Source: Streptomyces canus 299MFChir4.1 (lineage in GTDB: Bacteria; Actinomycetota; Actinomycetes; Streptomycetales; Streptomycetaceae). From it: a DNA stretch of 46,160 nucleotides. Under the pieces are notes generated by a model. The model was not told the DNA's origin. It saw nothing but the letters and a program-made list of their open reading frames with translations, and did not search any database. Made by a program: the position numbers and the translations under genes. This document shows positions 32,788 to 42,091 of this stretch, piece after piece; the first letter of the stretch is position 1, and every line of letters starts with the position of its first letter. The stretch covers positions 1 through 46,160 of the forward strand of contig NZ_KB911631.1 in the NCBI RefSeq assembly GCF_000383615.1. The letters run 5' to 3'.

Positions 32788-35700
32788 TCACTCGTCGCCC
32801 CCGTCACGTACAAGGGACTTGATCCACGCGCTGACGGCGGCGGCCGTCGTCTGAGAGTGCTGCTGCCACAACGAGAAGTGGTCGCCGGGGACGTCGACTT
32901 GGGTGTGGGGAAGGGGCCATGAGGTTCGCCATTCGTCGCCTTGAACGCGCCCAGCCATGTCGATCGTCGGCGCGGTGGCGCGCACCAGCAGGGTGGGTGC
33001 GCCCACCGGCTGCGGCTTCCAGTTGAGGAACATGCGCGTATACGCCCCCAATGCCGCGACACCGGCGTCCTCGTCGCCCGTGAACTCGTGCCCGCCCAGG
33101 TGCGGTGCGATGACTGCCGGCAACGACAGCAGCCACTCCTTGTCACTGTTGCCGTCGTCGATGAGGTATGTGTCCAGCAGTACCTGCCCGGCGGGAGCCG
33201 CACCCATGGCCTCAAGGCGCTGGGTGACGGCCTGCGCCACCGCGCCGCCGGTGCTGGCGCCGACGATCACGAAGCGCCGTTCGCCCAGGTGCCGCAGCAC
33301 CGAGTCGGCGTGCGTGAGGGCAAGCGTCTCCACGTCGGCCGGCAGTTCGTCGCCCGCACTGACTCCGGGGTGCGGAAACTCGAAGACGTCCCACTCGCCC
33401 TCGAAACAGGCATGGAAGCTGGCGAATTCGCCGCCGGGGGCGGCGAGGGCCGGCTGGATGCCCGGGAAGAAGACGAGCACCGGGCGTTCGCCGGGTCCGG
33501 TCGCACGCCGCACGGGCGGCAGTGCATGTCGCCGGCTGTCGGCCGCCTGGTAAGTCGGGACGGCCCAGGACGCCGTGACGAGCATGTGCATCGCGTCGAT
33601 CACCCGGCCTGCTTCGCAGACTTGCCGGTAAAGGGAGGACAGGGTCTGCGCGGGCCGTCGCCCTGTCGGCTGCCCGACGCGTGACGTGCTCGTGGGCAGG
33701 TCGTCCTCAAGCAGACCGAGTAGGTGACGGGCCAGCTCCTGCGGTGTCGGATGTTCGAAGACCACGGTGGCGGGGAGCCTGAGCCGCAGCGCCACGCTCA
33801 GCCGATTACGGAGCTGTACCGCCGTCAGAGAGTCGAAACCCAGCTCGATGTATGACCTGCCCTGTGGGAGCGGGGCGGCGTCCGGGTAACCGAGTACGTG
33901 CGCCACATCAGTATTGAGCAACTCCACCAGAGTGTTCAGACGCTGTGCGGGTGACGCTTCAGCCAGCAGCCCGAGCCAGCTGCCTGGCTGTTCTCGTTCG
34001 CCCGAGTTCGGGTGGCCGCCTCCGGGCGGAGATGTGGCAGGGCGCACCAGATCCCGCAGGAGCGGTGGCAGATGTGTCCGGGCGGAACGGAGGGCGGCCC
34101 GGTCCAGCAGAGCCGGAACCACCACGGGCCCGCTCGTGCGAAGCGCCGCGTCGAACAGGGCGAGCCCCTGATCCACGGTGAGCGGCCGCAGTGCGTCTGG
34201 CGTCAGCCGGTGCGTGCCGGTCATCCCGCTTTCTGTGCTCCAAGGCCCCCACGCGAGCGAGAGGGCAGGCAATCCCAGCCGGGTGCGGTGGCCGGCCAGG
34301 GCGTCGAGGAAGGAATTCGCTGCGGCGTAGTTCCCCTGGCCCGCACGGCCCAGCAGGCCGGACACGGAGGAGAACAAGAGGAAAGCCGACAGGTCCAGAT
34401 CCTTGGTCAGTTCGTGCAGATACCACGCCGCGTCCGCCTTCGGACGCAGCACCGCCGCCATGCGTTGCGGCGTCAGGGACGCCAGAACACCGTCGTCCAG
34501 TACCCCAGCGGCATGCACCACGCCGGTCAGCGCCGGTCCACACCCGCTGATCACATCGGCCAGCGCGGCCCGGTCGGTGACGTCACAGGCGATGATGCGA
34601 ACCTCGGCGCCCAACTCCACCAACTCGGAGTGCAGTTCGGCGGCGCCCGGCGCTTCGGGGCCGCGGCGCCCGGCCAGCACCAGGCGGCGCACGCCATATG
34701 ACCTCACGAGATGTCTGGCGAGTTCTGCACCGAGGGCACCGGTGCCGCCGGTGATCAACAGCGTGCCCTCCGGGCGGAATGCCACGGGTGTGCCTTCGGC
34801 GGCGGACGGCGCCAGGCGCGGTACCGTCAAACGCCCTTCGCGGATGGCGAGTTGCGGTTCTCCCGTGGCAACGGCCGCGGGTAGCCGCCGCAGTGATGCC
34901 GGTCGCTCGTCCACATCGACGAGCACGATCTGCCCGGGCAGCTCCGACTGGGCCGCGCGCACCAGTCCCCACACCGCGGCTCCCGCGGTGTCCGGTGCAG
35001 CTGTCGTGGAGGTGGCGTTGCGTGTGACGACCACCAACTGGGAGCCCGCCGCCCGCGGATCGTGCTGCCAGCTCTGGAGAGCGCGGTGCACTTTGTCGGT
35101 CAGCCGGTGCAGGGCGGTGAGCGGGTCGGCGTTCCCTGTGGGTCCGGCCGCCGTGACGACGACGGTGTGCGGATCGGGCGCAGGGGAGAACGCCAGCTCA
35201 GGGATCGCTCCTGTCAGGTCCAGCCCGTCGTCCGAGGTGTCGTCCAGGAGGGCCCAGCGTGAGGTGTCGGCGGAGTGCTCCCCTGCTATGACCGTCCACT
35301 CGGGGCGCAACATGGCCGGCTGGGCCAAGTCCTGACCGACGGTGGGCAGTTCGCGGGTCGTCATGGAGTCGATGTGGGCCACCGGACTGCCATCAGGGGT
35401 TTCGAGAGTCGCTGTGACCGTGTCCGCGGCCGCACCGAGTGAGATCCGTACCCGGACCTCCGTGGGACCTGTCGTGCCGGGCTGGAAGCCGTTCCACGAG
35501 AAGGGAACGCGGATGGCTGCATCGGGTGCCGCCCCGGTGAGCAGAGGAGCGTGCAGGGCCGCGTCCAGCAGGGCCGGATGGATCCCGTAGCCGCCGGCTG
35601 CGGCCCTTTCCGCTTCCGGCAGGCGGGCCTCGACGAACAGCTCGTCGGCCCGCCGCCACATCGCCCGTACGCACCGGAAGGCGGGACCGTAGGCGAGGCC

Positions 35701-38700
35701 CGTGTCCGCGAGGGTGTCGTAGGCGTCGGCGAGGTCGATCCCGGTAGCACCCTCCGGAGGCCACGCCGATTCCTTGGTCGCCACGGGCGGAGAGGCCGGT
35801 CCGAGGAAGCCGGTGGCATGCCTGGTCCAGGAGCCGTCCGCGCTGTCCGGCTCGTCACTCCGTGCGTGGATGTCGATGGGCCGCCGGCCCGCGTCGTCCG
35901 CTGCGCTCACGACGACCTGGAGGCGCAGTTCACCGGCAGGTGGGAGGGGCAGCGGAGTGAGGACGAGGAGCTCGTCCAGTGCACCGCACCCCATCTCGCG
36001 GCCCGCCTGCACGGCCAGCTCCACGAACACCGCTGAAGGAATGACGGCCGACCCGGAGACCGTGTGATCGGCGAGCCACGGCTGAGCCGCAGCGGAGAGT
36101 CGACCGGCGAACACCGTCCGGTCAGTGTCCGGTACGGCGAACCCCGGCTCCAGCAGCGGATGACCGGCAACGGCCGCAGCGGGACGTGGCGTGGGCAATG
36201 TCTGCAGCCAGTACCGCTGCCGGTGGAAGGCATACGTCGGCAGGTCCACCCGCCGTGCACCGGTGTGAGCGAACACGGCGGGCCAGTCGACACGCGCTCC
36301 GTGCACATGGAGCCGCGCCACCGCGGAGAGGATGGCCTCGGGCTCGGGCTTGTCGGCGGGGAACGAGGCGACGAAGATGCCGTCACCCCTCAGGCAGTCG
36401 TCGGCGGCGGCGGTGAGGCCGGTGCCGGGGCCGATCTCCAGGCACGCCGAGACGCCCTTGTCCGCGAGGGAGAGCACAGCGTCGGCGAAGCGGACCGGTT
36501 GGCGTGCGTGCCTGACCCAGTACTCCGGCGAGCACAGCTCATCTGCCTCGGTCGGACGGCCCGTCAGGGTGGAGATCACCGGTATGCGCGCGGGACGGAA
36601 CGTCAGCCCTTGCGCGACTCGGCGGAAGTCGTCGAGCATCGGTTCCACCAAGGGGGAGTGGAAGGCATGGCTGACGCGCAGGCGGGCGGTTCTGCGGCCG
36701 CGTTGCCTGAACTCCGCCTCGATGGCCAGCACCACGTCCCGCAGGCCGGATATCACCACCGAGCGCGGGCCATTGACGGAGGCGATCGCCACCGGCCCGT
36801 CGGCGTCCGCCAGCGCCTTGAGCACCTCCGCCTCCGGGGCGTGCAGAGCCACCATCGCTCCGTTGTCCGGAAGAGCCTGCATCAACCTGCCTCGCGCGGC
36901 GACGAGTTGAGCCGCGTCCGAGAGATCGAGAACCCCGGCGGCATGGGCGGCGGCCAGCTCCCCCACGGAGTGGCCCACCAAGAAGTCGGCGGACACCCCC
37001 CACGACGCCAGCAGCCGGAACGCGGCGACCTCGAAGGCGAACAGGCCGGCCTGGGTGAAGTCCGTGCGGTTGAGCAGGGCAGCCTCGGGCGAACCCGGCT
37101 CGGCGGAGAGCACCGCGGTCAGCGGCAGACCGAGGTGACCGTCCAGCTCCTCACAGACCTCGTCGAAGGCGGCAGCGAACACCGGAAACGCCGTACGCAG
37201 CTGTGCGCCCATGCGGGCACGTTGGGCGCCCTGGCCGGTGAACAGGAACGAGGTGCGCAGGCTCGTGTCGGCGACAGCTCGTACCGAGTCCAGGACCTCG
37301 CGGCCCTCGGCCAGCCCATGCAATGCGGCCGTCATGCGGGAACGGTCCGCTGCCGCAACCATCGCACGGTGGGTGAGCGCCGACCTCGATGCCGCCAGTG
37401 AGAAACCGACGTCGGACGCCGAGAGATCAGGACGGCCCGCCAAGTGGTGCGTCAGACGCCGGGCTTGGGACCGCAGGGCCTGTTCGTCGGCGCCGGAAAG
37501 AATCCAGGGCGCTGTCACCGCGGCGCCAGGACCGTCAACAGGCGGGACTGGGGCCGCCTCCTCCAGGATCACGTGGGCGTTCGTCCCGCCGATACCGAAG
37601 GCCGAAACACCGGCCCGGCGCGGTGTGGAGCCCTTCGTGGGCCAGGGGCGGGGCTCGGCCAGCAGTTCCACGTGGCCCGTGGACCAGTCGACCTTCGGCG
37701 TGGGGTTCTGCGCGTGAAGCGTCCGGGGCAATTCCTCATGACGCATGGCCTGCACCATCTTGATGACCCCGGCGACACCGGCAGCCGCCTGCGTGTGCCC
37801 GAGGTTGGACTTGACGGAACCGAGCCACAAAGGCGGCCCGTCCGCAGGCCGGCCCTGCCCGTACGTGGCCAGCAGGGCCGTTGCCTCGATGGGGTCGCCG
37901 AGCATGGTGCCCGTGCCGTGTGCCTCGACCACGTCCACGTCGCCCGGTCGGAGGCCCGCGTCGGCCAACGCTCGCTCGATCAGGCGTTGTTGGGCCTGGC
38001 CGTTCGGGGCCGTGAGGCCGTTGGATGCGCCGTCGGAGTTGACGGCGGACCCGCGCAGTACGGCCAGCACGGGATGGCCGTGGCGGCGGGCGTCGGACAA
38101 ACGCTCCAGCAGGACCAGACCGACGCCCTCGGCCCAGGCGGTGCCGTCGGCGGCGGACGAGAAGGACTTGCAGCGGCCATCGGGTGCGAGCGTGCGTTGT
38201 CGGCTGAAAGCCGTGAACGCCCTGGGAGTCGCCATCACGGTGACTCCGCCGGCCACGGCGAGGGAGCACTCGCCGGAGCGAAGCGCCTTGGCCGCCCAGT
38301 GCAGCGCCACCAGCGAGGACGAGCAGGCGGTGTCGAGCGTGATGGCGGGTCCGCGCAGGCCATAGACGTAGGAGACGCGGCCGGAGGCCACGCTTCCGGT
38401 CGCACCGAGGGCCAGGTGGGCTTCCGCGTCGTGCGGGTCGATGGGGCGGGAGGCATAGTCTCCGTGCATCACGCCCACGAAGACGCCCGTGTCGCTGTCG
38501 CGCAAGGCGCTCGGTGCGATGCCGGCCCGTTCCCACAGTTCCCACGACGTCTCCAGCAGCAGCCGTTGCTGCGGGTCCATGGCCAGTGCTTCACGGGGGG
38601 ATATGCCGAACAGTCCTGGGTCGAACTCCGCGGCCTGGTGCAGAAAGCCGCCGTTGCGGGTGTACGAGGTGCCTGTGCGGTCCGGGTCCGGGTCGTAGAG

Positions 38701-40875
38701 GGCGGCCAGGTCCCAGCCGCGGTCCGTGGGGAACTCGGTGATCGCGTCGCGGCCCGCCGACACCAGTTCCCACAGGTCCTCGGGAGAGTTCACCTCACCG
38801 GGATAGCGGCAGGCCATGGCGACGATGACCACGGGGTCGGACGTATCGGAGTCTGCGGCGGGGTGTGGTTCGGCGTTGGTGTGCGAGGGGAAGAGGGTGT
38901 TGTGGATCTGCCGGGTCAGTGCGGCCGGTGTGGGGTGATCGAAGACCAGCGTCGACGCAAGCCGCAGTCCGGTCGCCTCGCCCAGGCGGTCGGTCAGCGT
39001 CACGGCTCCCACGGACGTCAGCCCGAGATCGGCGAAGGTGCTGTCGCTGTCGAGTGCCTCGTGCGCTGTGTCACCGCAGACGGCGGCCGTCTCGGCGAGC
39101 ACCGCTTCACGCAGTGTGCGCTCGCGCGCGTGCGGGGGAAGGGACAGCAGGTGCCGGCGCAGAGCGGCATCGGTGCTCGCGGGGCCGGAAGGGGCCCGAC
39201 GGGCACTTGTCGTGGTCCGGGCCGTGCTGGTGACGACCGCATGGCGGGCGATCTTTCCGGATGCCGTGCGGGGGACAGCCGCGATTTCACGGATCTCCAC
39301 GGGTACTTTGAACTCGGCCAGGTGCGCGCGGCAGGCATCCAGGACGTCGCTGGGGTCGAATCCTTCCGGTCCCGGTACCAGGTAGGCGACGGGTACTTCA
39401 CCGAGGATCTCGTGCGGCAGGCCCACCACCACCGCGTCCCGCACCCCGGGACAGCGCAGAAGCACCTGCTCGATCTCCGCGGGGTGGATGTTCTCGCCTC
39501 CGCGAATGATCAACTCGCTGACCCGGCCGGTGACGACGAGATGACCGTGCTCGGCGCGCCGGCCCAGGTCTCCGGTGCGGTACCAGCCGTCGTACAGCGC
39601 GGCTTCCGTCTCCTCGGTCTGGTTGTGGTAGCCGCTCATCAGGCTCGGACCGCGTACCCATATCTCGCCTTCGTCGCCGTCCGCGACGTCGGTGGCGAGA
39701 CCGGGGTCCACGATGCGTACGTCCATTCCGGGAACGGGCGGTCCGCACGAGCCGTCGAGCCGCGGTTCGTTCAGACGCATCACCGCGATCATTCCGCAGG
39801 TCTCGGTGCTGCCGTAGGCGTTGAGGAGCGGTGCTCCCAGCAGCGTCTCCACGGAGGTGCGCAGGGAGGGGGCGCTCGGTGCCCCGGCCACGATGCAGAC
39901 GCGCAAGCCGGACGTCAGAGGTGTGTGCGCCGATGCCACGACTTGGTGGTAGGTGGCGGGTACTCCGGCGAGGAGCGTGTAGGGGCCGTCCAGGGCCGGG
40001 TGAGGTTTGTCGAGTTCACGTAACAGCCCATCGGGCGGGAGGTGTTCGGGCATGAGTCTCGCGCTTGCACCGGTGGCGGTGACGCCCAGGACGGCGAAGG
40101 AATGCCCGAAGCTGTGGGACAGCGGCAGCGGCCACAGAACCCGGTCCTGGGACGAGAGACCGAAGAGGGGGCCGTAGCACGCGGCCGTCGACCACAGCGC
40201 GGCGCGCTGCGTGGACACCACGGCCTTGGGGCGGTGCGTGGTGCCGGACGTATAAAGCATCCAGGCCGGCTCGTCGAGTCCCAGATCGTCCCGCGGTGCG
40301 TCGCCGGCGTCGGTGACGGCAATCCGGAAAAGGGCCGTCCCCTCGGGGGCGTCCTGGGGAACGGGACCGGCGCCCGTGAGCAGTATGCGCGGACTGCCGG
40401 ATTCGGGGGCGAAGCGGTGCCGCCGGGCCAGTTGTGAGGGGTCGGTCACGAGGAGGGACGCGCCACTGTCCTTGAGGAAGTGGGCGAGTTCGACGTCGGA
40501 GGACCGGGGATTGAGCGGCACACCGACCGCTCCTGCCCTGACGGCGGCCAGCAGGATCTCTGCCAGCTCCACGCAGTTGCCCAGACAGATGGCAATCCGG
40601 TCCCCGCGTCGTAGTCCCATGCGGGCCAGAGACGCGGCCAGGCGCGCTGTGCGCTGCTCGAGATCCTTGTACGTGACGGCACGGGCGTCGTCGGCGAAGG
40701 CGACCCGCGAAGGAGACCTCTTCGCGTGTTCCTTCAGCAGTTCCGGCAGCGGCCGGATCAGTCCCTCATCCACCGTTGTCCGCTCCTCCGACGCGCGCCG
40801 CAGTGCGGCGGTCGCAGGTGCCGTGCTGTCGGACAGAGCCAGCACACCGCCGTCGAGGCGGTTTCTCCCAGCCAT
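32788..40875 (-). CDS. Single-module type I polyketide synthase: ligase-ACP-KS-AT-DH-KR-ACP-TE
   Basis: 2695 residues. About 35-545 is an acyl/aryl-AMP ligase (YTSGTTHRPK near 208, a Gly-to-His change in the phosphate loop; catalytic Lys near 540, TASGKIARH). ACP1 S621 (LGLTSV). KS C851 (DTACSSSL) with EAHGTGT and NLGHTQAA, so fully condensing. AT S1303 (GHSVGE) with SHAFHSP, indicating malonyl-CoA. DH H1604 (HTVSGSAVIP) and HPALLDAALH. KR GGTGALG near 2040, Y2183 (GQGNYAAANS) and an LDD motif (B-type). ACP2 S2349 (GFDSL). TE S2541 (GASTGG) and H2666 (GDHFSL). It should activate a free acid, add one malonyl unit, reduce and dehydrate it, and release a 2-enoic acid; iteration is possible. ATG 40875 has AGGTGG 7 nt upstream. 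Operator copy 12 lies 17 bp before the start. Confidence 0.95.
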   Translation of the reverse strand: MAGRNRLDGGVLALSDSTAPATAALRRASEERTTVDEGLIRPLPELLKEHAKRSPSRVAFADDARAVTYKDLEQRTARLAASLARMGLRRGDRIAICLGNCVELAEILLAAVRAGAVGVPLNPRSSDVELAHFLKDSGASLLVTDPSQLARRHRFAPESGSPRILLTGAGPVPQDAPEGTALFRIAVTDAGDAPRDDLGLDEPAWMLYTSGTTHRPKAVVSTQRAALWSTAACYGPLFGLSSQDRVLWPLPLSHSFGHSFAVLGVTATGASARLMPEHLPPDGLLRELDKPHPALDGPYTLLAGVPATYHQVVASAHTPLTSGLRVCIVAGAPSAPSLRTSVETLLGAPLLNAYGSTETCGMIAVMRLNEPRLDGSCGPPVPGMDVRIVDPGLATDVADGDEGEIWVRGPSLMSGYHNQTEETEAALYDGWYRTGDLGRRAEHGHLVVTGRVSELIIRGGENIHPAEIEQVLLRCPGVRDAVVVGLPHEILGEVPVAYLVPGPEGFDPSDVLDACRAHLAEFKVPVEIREIAAVPRTASGKIARHAVVTSTARTTTSARRAPSGPASTDAALRRHLLSLPPHARERTLREAVLAETAAVCGDTAHEALDSDSTFADLGLTSVGAVTLTDRLGEATGLRLASTLVFDHPTPAALTRQIHNTLFPSHTNAEPHPAADSDTSDPVVIVAMACRYPGEVNSPEDLWELVSAGRDAITEFPTDRGWDLAALYDPDPDRTGTSYTRNGGFLHQAAEFDPGLFGISPREALAMDPQQRLLLETSWELWERAGIAPSALRDSDTGVFVGVMHGDYASRPIDPHDAEAHLALGATGSVASGRVSYVYGLRGPAITLDTACSSSLVALHWAAKALRSGECSLAVAGGVTVMATPRAFTAFSRQRTLAPDGRCKSFSSAADGTAWAEGVGLVLLERLSDARRHGHPVLAVLRGSAVNSDGASNGLTAPNGQAQQRLIERALADAGLRPGDVDVVEAHGTGTMLGDPIEATALLATYGQGRPADGPPLWLGSVKSNLGHTQAAAGVAGVIKMVQAMRHEELPRTLHAQNPTPKVDWSTGHVELLAEPRPWPTKGSTPRRAGVSAFGIGGTNAHVILEEAAPVPPVDGPGAAVTAPWILSGADEQALRSQARRLTHHLAGRPDLSASDVGFSLAASRSALTHRAMVAAADRSRMTAALHGLAEGREVLDSVRAVADTSLRTSFLFTGQGAQRARMGAQLRTAFPVFAAAFDEVCEELDGHLGLPLTAVLSAEPGSPEAALLNRTDFTQAGLFAFEVAAFRLLASWGVSADFLVGHSVGELAAAHAAGVLDLSDAAQLVAARGRLMQALPDNGAMVALHAPEAEVLKALADADGPVAIASVNGPRSVVISGLRDVVLAIEAEFRQRGRRTARLRVSHAFHSPLVEPMLDDFRRVAQGLTFRPARIPVISTLTGRPTEADELCSPEYWVRHARQPVRFADAVLSLADKGVSACLEIGPGTGLTAAADDCLRGDGIFVASFPADKPEPEAILSAVARLHVHGARVDWPAVFAHTGARRVDLPTYAFHRQRYWLQTLPTPRPAAAVAGHPLLEPGFAVPDTDRTVFAGRLSAAAQPWLADHTVSGSAVIPSAVFVELAVQAGREMGCGALDELLVLTPLPLPPAGELRLQVVVSAADDAGRRPIDIHARSDEPDSADGSWTRHATGFLGPASPPVATKESAWPPEGATGIDLADAYDTLADTGLAYGPAFRCVRAMWRRADELFVEARLPEAERAAAGGYGIHPALLDAALHAPLLTGAAPDAAIRVPFSWNGFQPGTTGPTEVRVRISLGAAADTVTATLETPDGSPVAHIDSMTTRELPTVGQDLAQPAMLRPEWTVIAGEHSADTSRWALLDDTSDDGLDLTGAIPELAFSPAPDPHTVVVTAAGPTGNADPLTALHRLTDKVHRALQSWQHDPRAAGSQLVVVTRNATSTTAAPDTAGAAVWGLVRAAQSELPGQIVLVDVDERPASLRRLPAAVATGEPQLAIREGRLTVPRLAPSAAEGTPVAFRPEGTLLITGGTGALGAELARHLVRSYGVRRLVLAGRRGPEAPGAAELHSELVELGAEVRIIACDVTDRAALADVISGCGPALTGVVHAAGVLDDGVLASLTPQRMAAVLRPKADAAWYLHELTKDLDLSAFLLFSSVSGLLGRAGQGNYAAANSFLDALAGHRTRLGLPALSLAWGPWSTESGMTGTHRLTPDALRPLTVDQGLALFDAALRTSGPVVVPALLDRAALRSARTHLPPLLRDLVRPATSPPGGGHPNSGEREQPGSWLGLLAEASPAQRLNTLVELLNTDVAHVLGYPDAAPLPQGRSYIELGFDSLTAVQLRNRLSVALRLRLPATVVFEHPTPQELARHLLGLLEDDLPTSTSRVGQPTGRRPAQTLSSLYRQVCEAGRVIDAMHMLVTASWAVPTYQAADSRRHALPPVRRATGPGERPVLVFFPGIQPALAAPGGEFASFHACFEGEWDVFEFPHPGVSAGDELPADVETLALTHADSVLRHLGERRFVIVGASTGGAVAQAVTQRLEAMGAAPAGQVLLDTYLIDDGNSDKEWLLSLPAVIAPHLGGHEFTGDEDAGVAALGAYTRMFLNWKPQPVGAPTLLVRATAPTIDMAGRVQGDEWRTSWPLPHTQVDVPGDHFSLWQQHSQTTAAAVSAWIKSLVRDGGDE

Positions 40876-40891
40876 CACGATGCCACCTTAA

Positions 40892-40907
40892 GAGAGAACG
40901 TTCGGTC
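40892..40907 (-). promoter_or_regulatory. Operator copy 12 at the polyketide synthase start
   Basis: GAGAGAACGTTCGGTC lies 17 bp upstream of the synthase ATG, just before its ribosome site. A protein bound here would block initiation or very early elongation. Confidence 0.65.
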
Positions 40908-40961
40908 CTGTCTCGTCGATCGCGGTCGGCAGCGCAGCGAAGACACGTGAAGCACGTCTAC

Positions 40962-41450
40962 AGCAGGCCCCCCGAGGTGGGCAAAGCGTCTGCCCGACGG
41001 AGAGGGCGTCCGCGGCCGAGGCGAGGAGCAGCGCCGTGGGGGCGATCTCCTCGACTTCACCGACTCTGCCGGAGGAGCGAGGTCCGCTTGTCGGCGAGCC
41101 GGCCGTCGCTGCGCCTGGGCAGGAGCACGGTGGCGAGGGGCCCCGGAGCGAATGGCGTCGACGGGCACGCAGTGCGATGCGGCATCGAGTGCCAGAGCGC
41201 GCGTGAGGCCGACGATGCCGCTCTCGTGGCGAGTGGGCGACCAGATGGTGGTGGCCGCCGGCCGCTGCGCCCCGGCGTTTGTCCTTCATCGCTGTGTAGT
41301 ACGCACCGCGCCACGAGGTAGGTGCCGCGCAGGTGGACACCCATGACGCGGTCCCATGCCCGGGGCCGCTGTCGTTGAGGGGACGGTCGCCCCCTCCGGC
41401 GCCGGCCGAGTTGACGACGACATCGGTGAGACCGGGTGTGTCGCGGGCCC
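40962..41450 (-). pseudogene. Frameshifted short-chain dehydrogenase remnant
   Basis: Leftward pieces of an SDR appear in order but in different frames: TDVVVNSAGAGGG (NNAG region), WDRVMGVHLRGTYLVARCVL, HESGIVGLTRALALDAASH (active-site helix), and GEVEEIAPTALLLASAADAL with SVGQTLC near the C-terminus. At least three frame changes are needed. The catalytic Tyr-x3-Lys is lost (a His-Glu stands where YxxxK is expected) and the N-terminal glycine motif is absent. It lies head to tail upstream of the polyketide synthase and could be a former member of that locus or of the aromatic pathway. Confidence 0.75.
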
Positions 41451-41548
41451 TGCGCCGATGACTCGGCTGCCGCCGGTGTGTCTGTTCCTGATCAGGTCAT
41501 GACATGAGAGGTGTGATGTCGGCTCGTCAGGGCTGCCGGGCGTTGAGG

Positions 41549-41941
41549 TCAGGAGGACTCAGGGACGGCGCGGTTGAGCGGTTCCAGGTCGCCGTACAGG
41601 GCGGCGTGGAGTGCGGCTGCGAGGTCACGGGCCCGTTCCTCGCTTGAGACGTTGTGCATCATGAAGTAGATCGGTCCTGTGTAGGCGTCCGCACCGATCT
41701 GGCGATCGTGGACCATGCGGAGGATCGCGGCTCGGATGGCGTCGTTGACGGTGTCGTCGACGGAGTGTCCGGGGCCCGCGGTGAGGGTGTCCGCCTTCAC
41801 GGTCCAGCGTGGGCCGTCGGATTCGATGGCGACGAACACGACGCCGTGCGCCATGGCCTGCCGGTATGCCGTGTGGAACGCCTCGGTGCCACTGGCGTTG
41901 GGGATGAGGTGGGCGGGGCAGGGAACCGGCAGCGGCTTCAT
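41549..41941 (-). CDS. Hypothetical protein (130 aa)
   Basis: 130 residues from ATG 41941 (MKPLPVPCPAHLIPNASGTE). No family recognised. It alternates hydrophobic and polar stretches (VVFVAIESDGPRWTVKADTL, AIRAAILRMVHDRQIGADAY, IYFMMHNVSSEERARDLAAA), consistent with a small soluble alpha/beta protein, and has no signal or membrane segment. Codon use looks normal for the genome. The ribosome site is weak, and reading is open upstream, so the start is uncertain. It is divergent from the broken STAS gene with 150 bp between them. Confidence 0.6.
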   Translation of the reverse strand: MKPLPVPCPAHLIPNASGTEAFHTAYRQAMAHGVVFVAIESDGPRWTVKADTLTAGPGHSVDDTVNDAIRAAILRMVHDRQIGADAYTGPIYFMMHNVSSEERARDLAAALHAALYGDLEPLNRAVPESS

Positions 41942-42091
41942 GAGTGAATTGTGCAAGAGGTCAGGAACGTTCGCGTTTTTTGACACCCGGAGAGTGAAGA
42001 ACTGCGTAGGACGTCCAGGGTGGGGCAGGGGCCCCAGGCTCGGGCCGAGATACCGCCGCGGTTTCCGGACGAGACGGCGGGGGAGAGCGCT

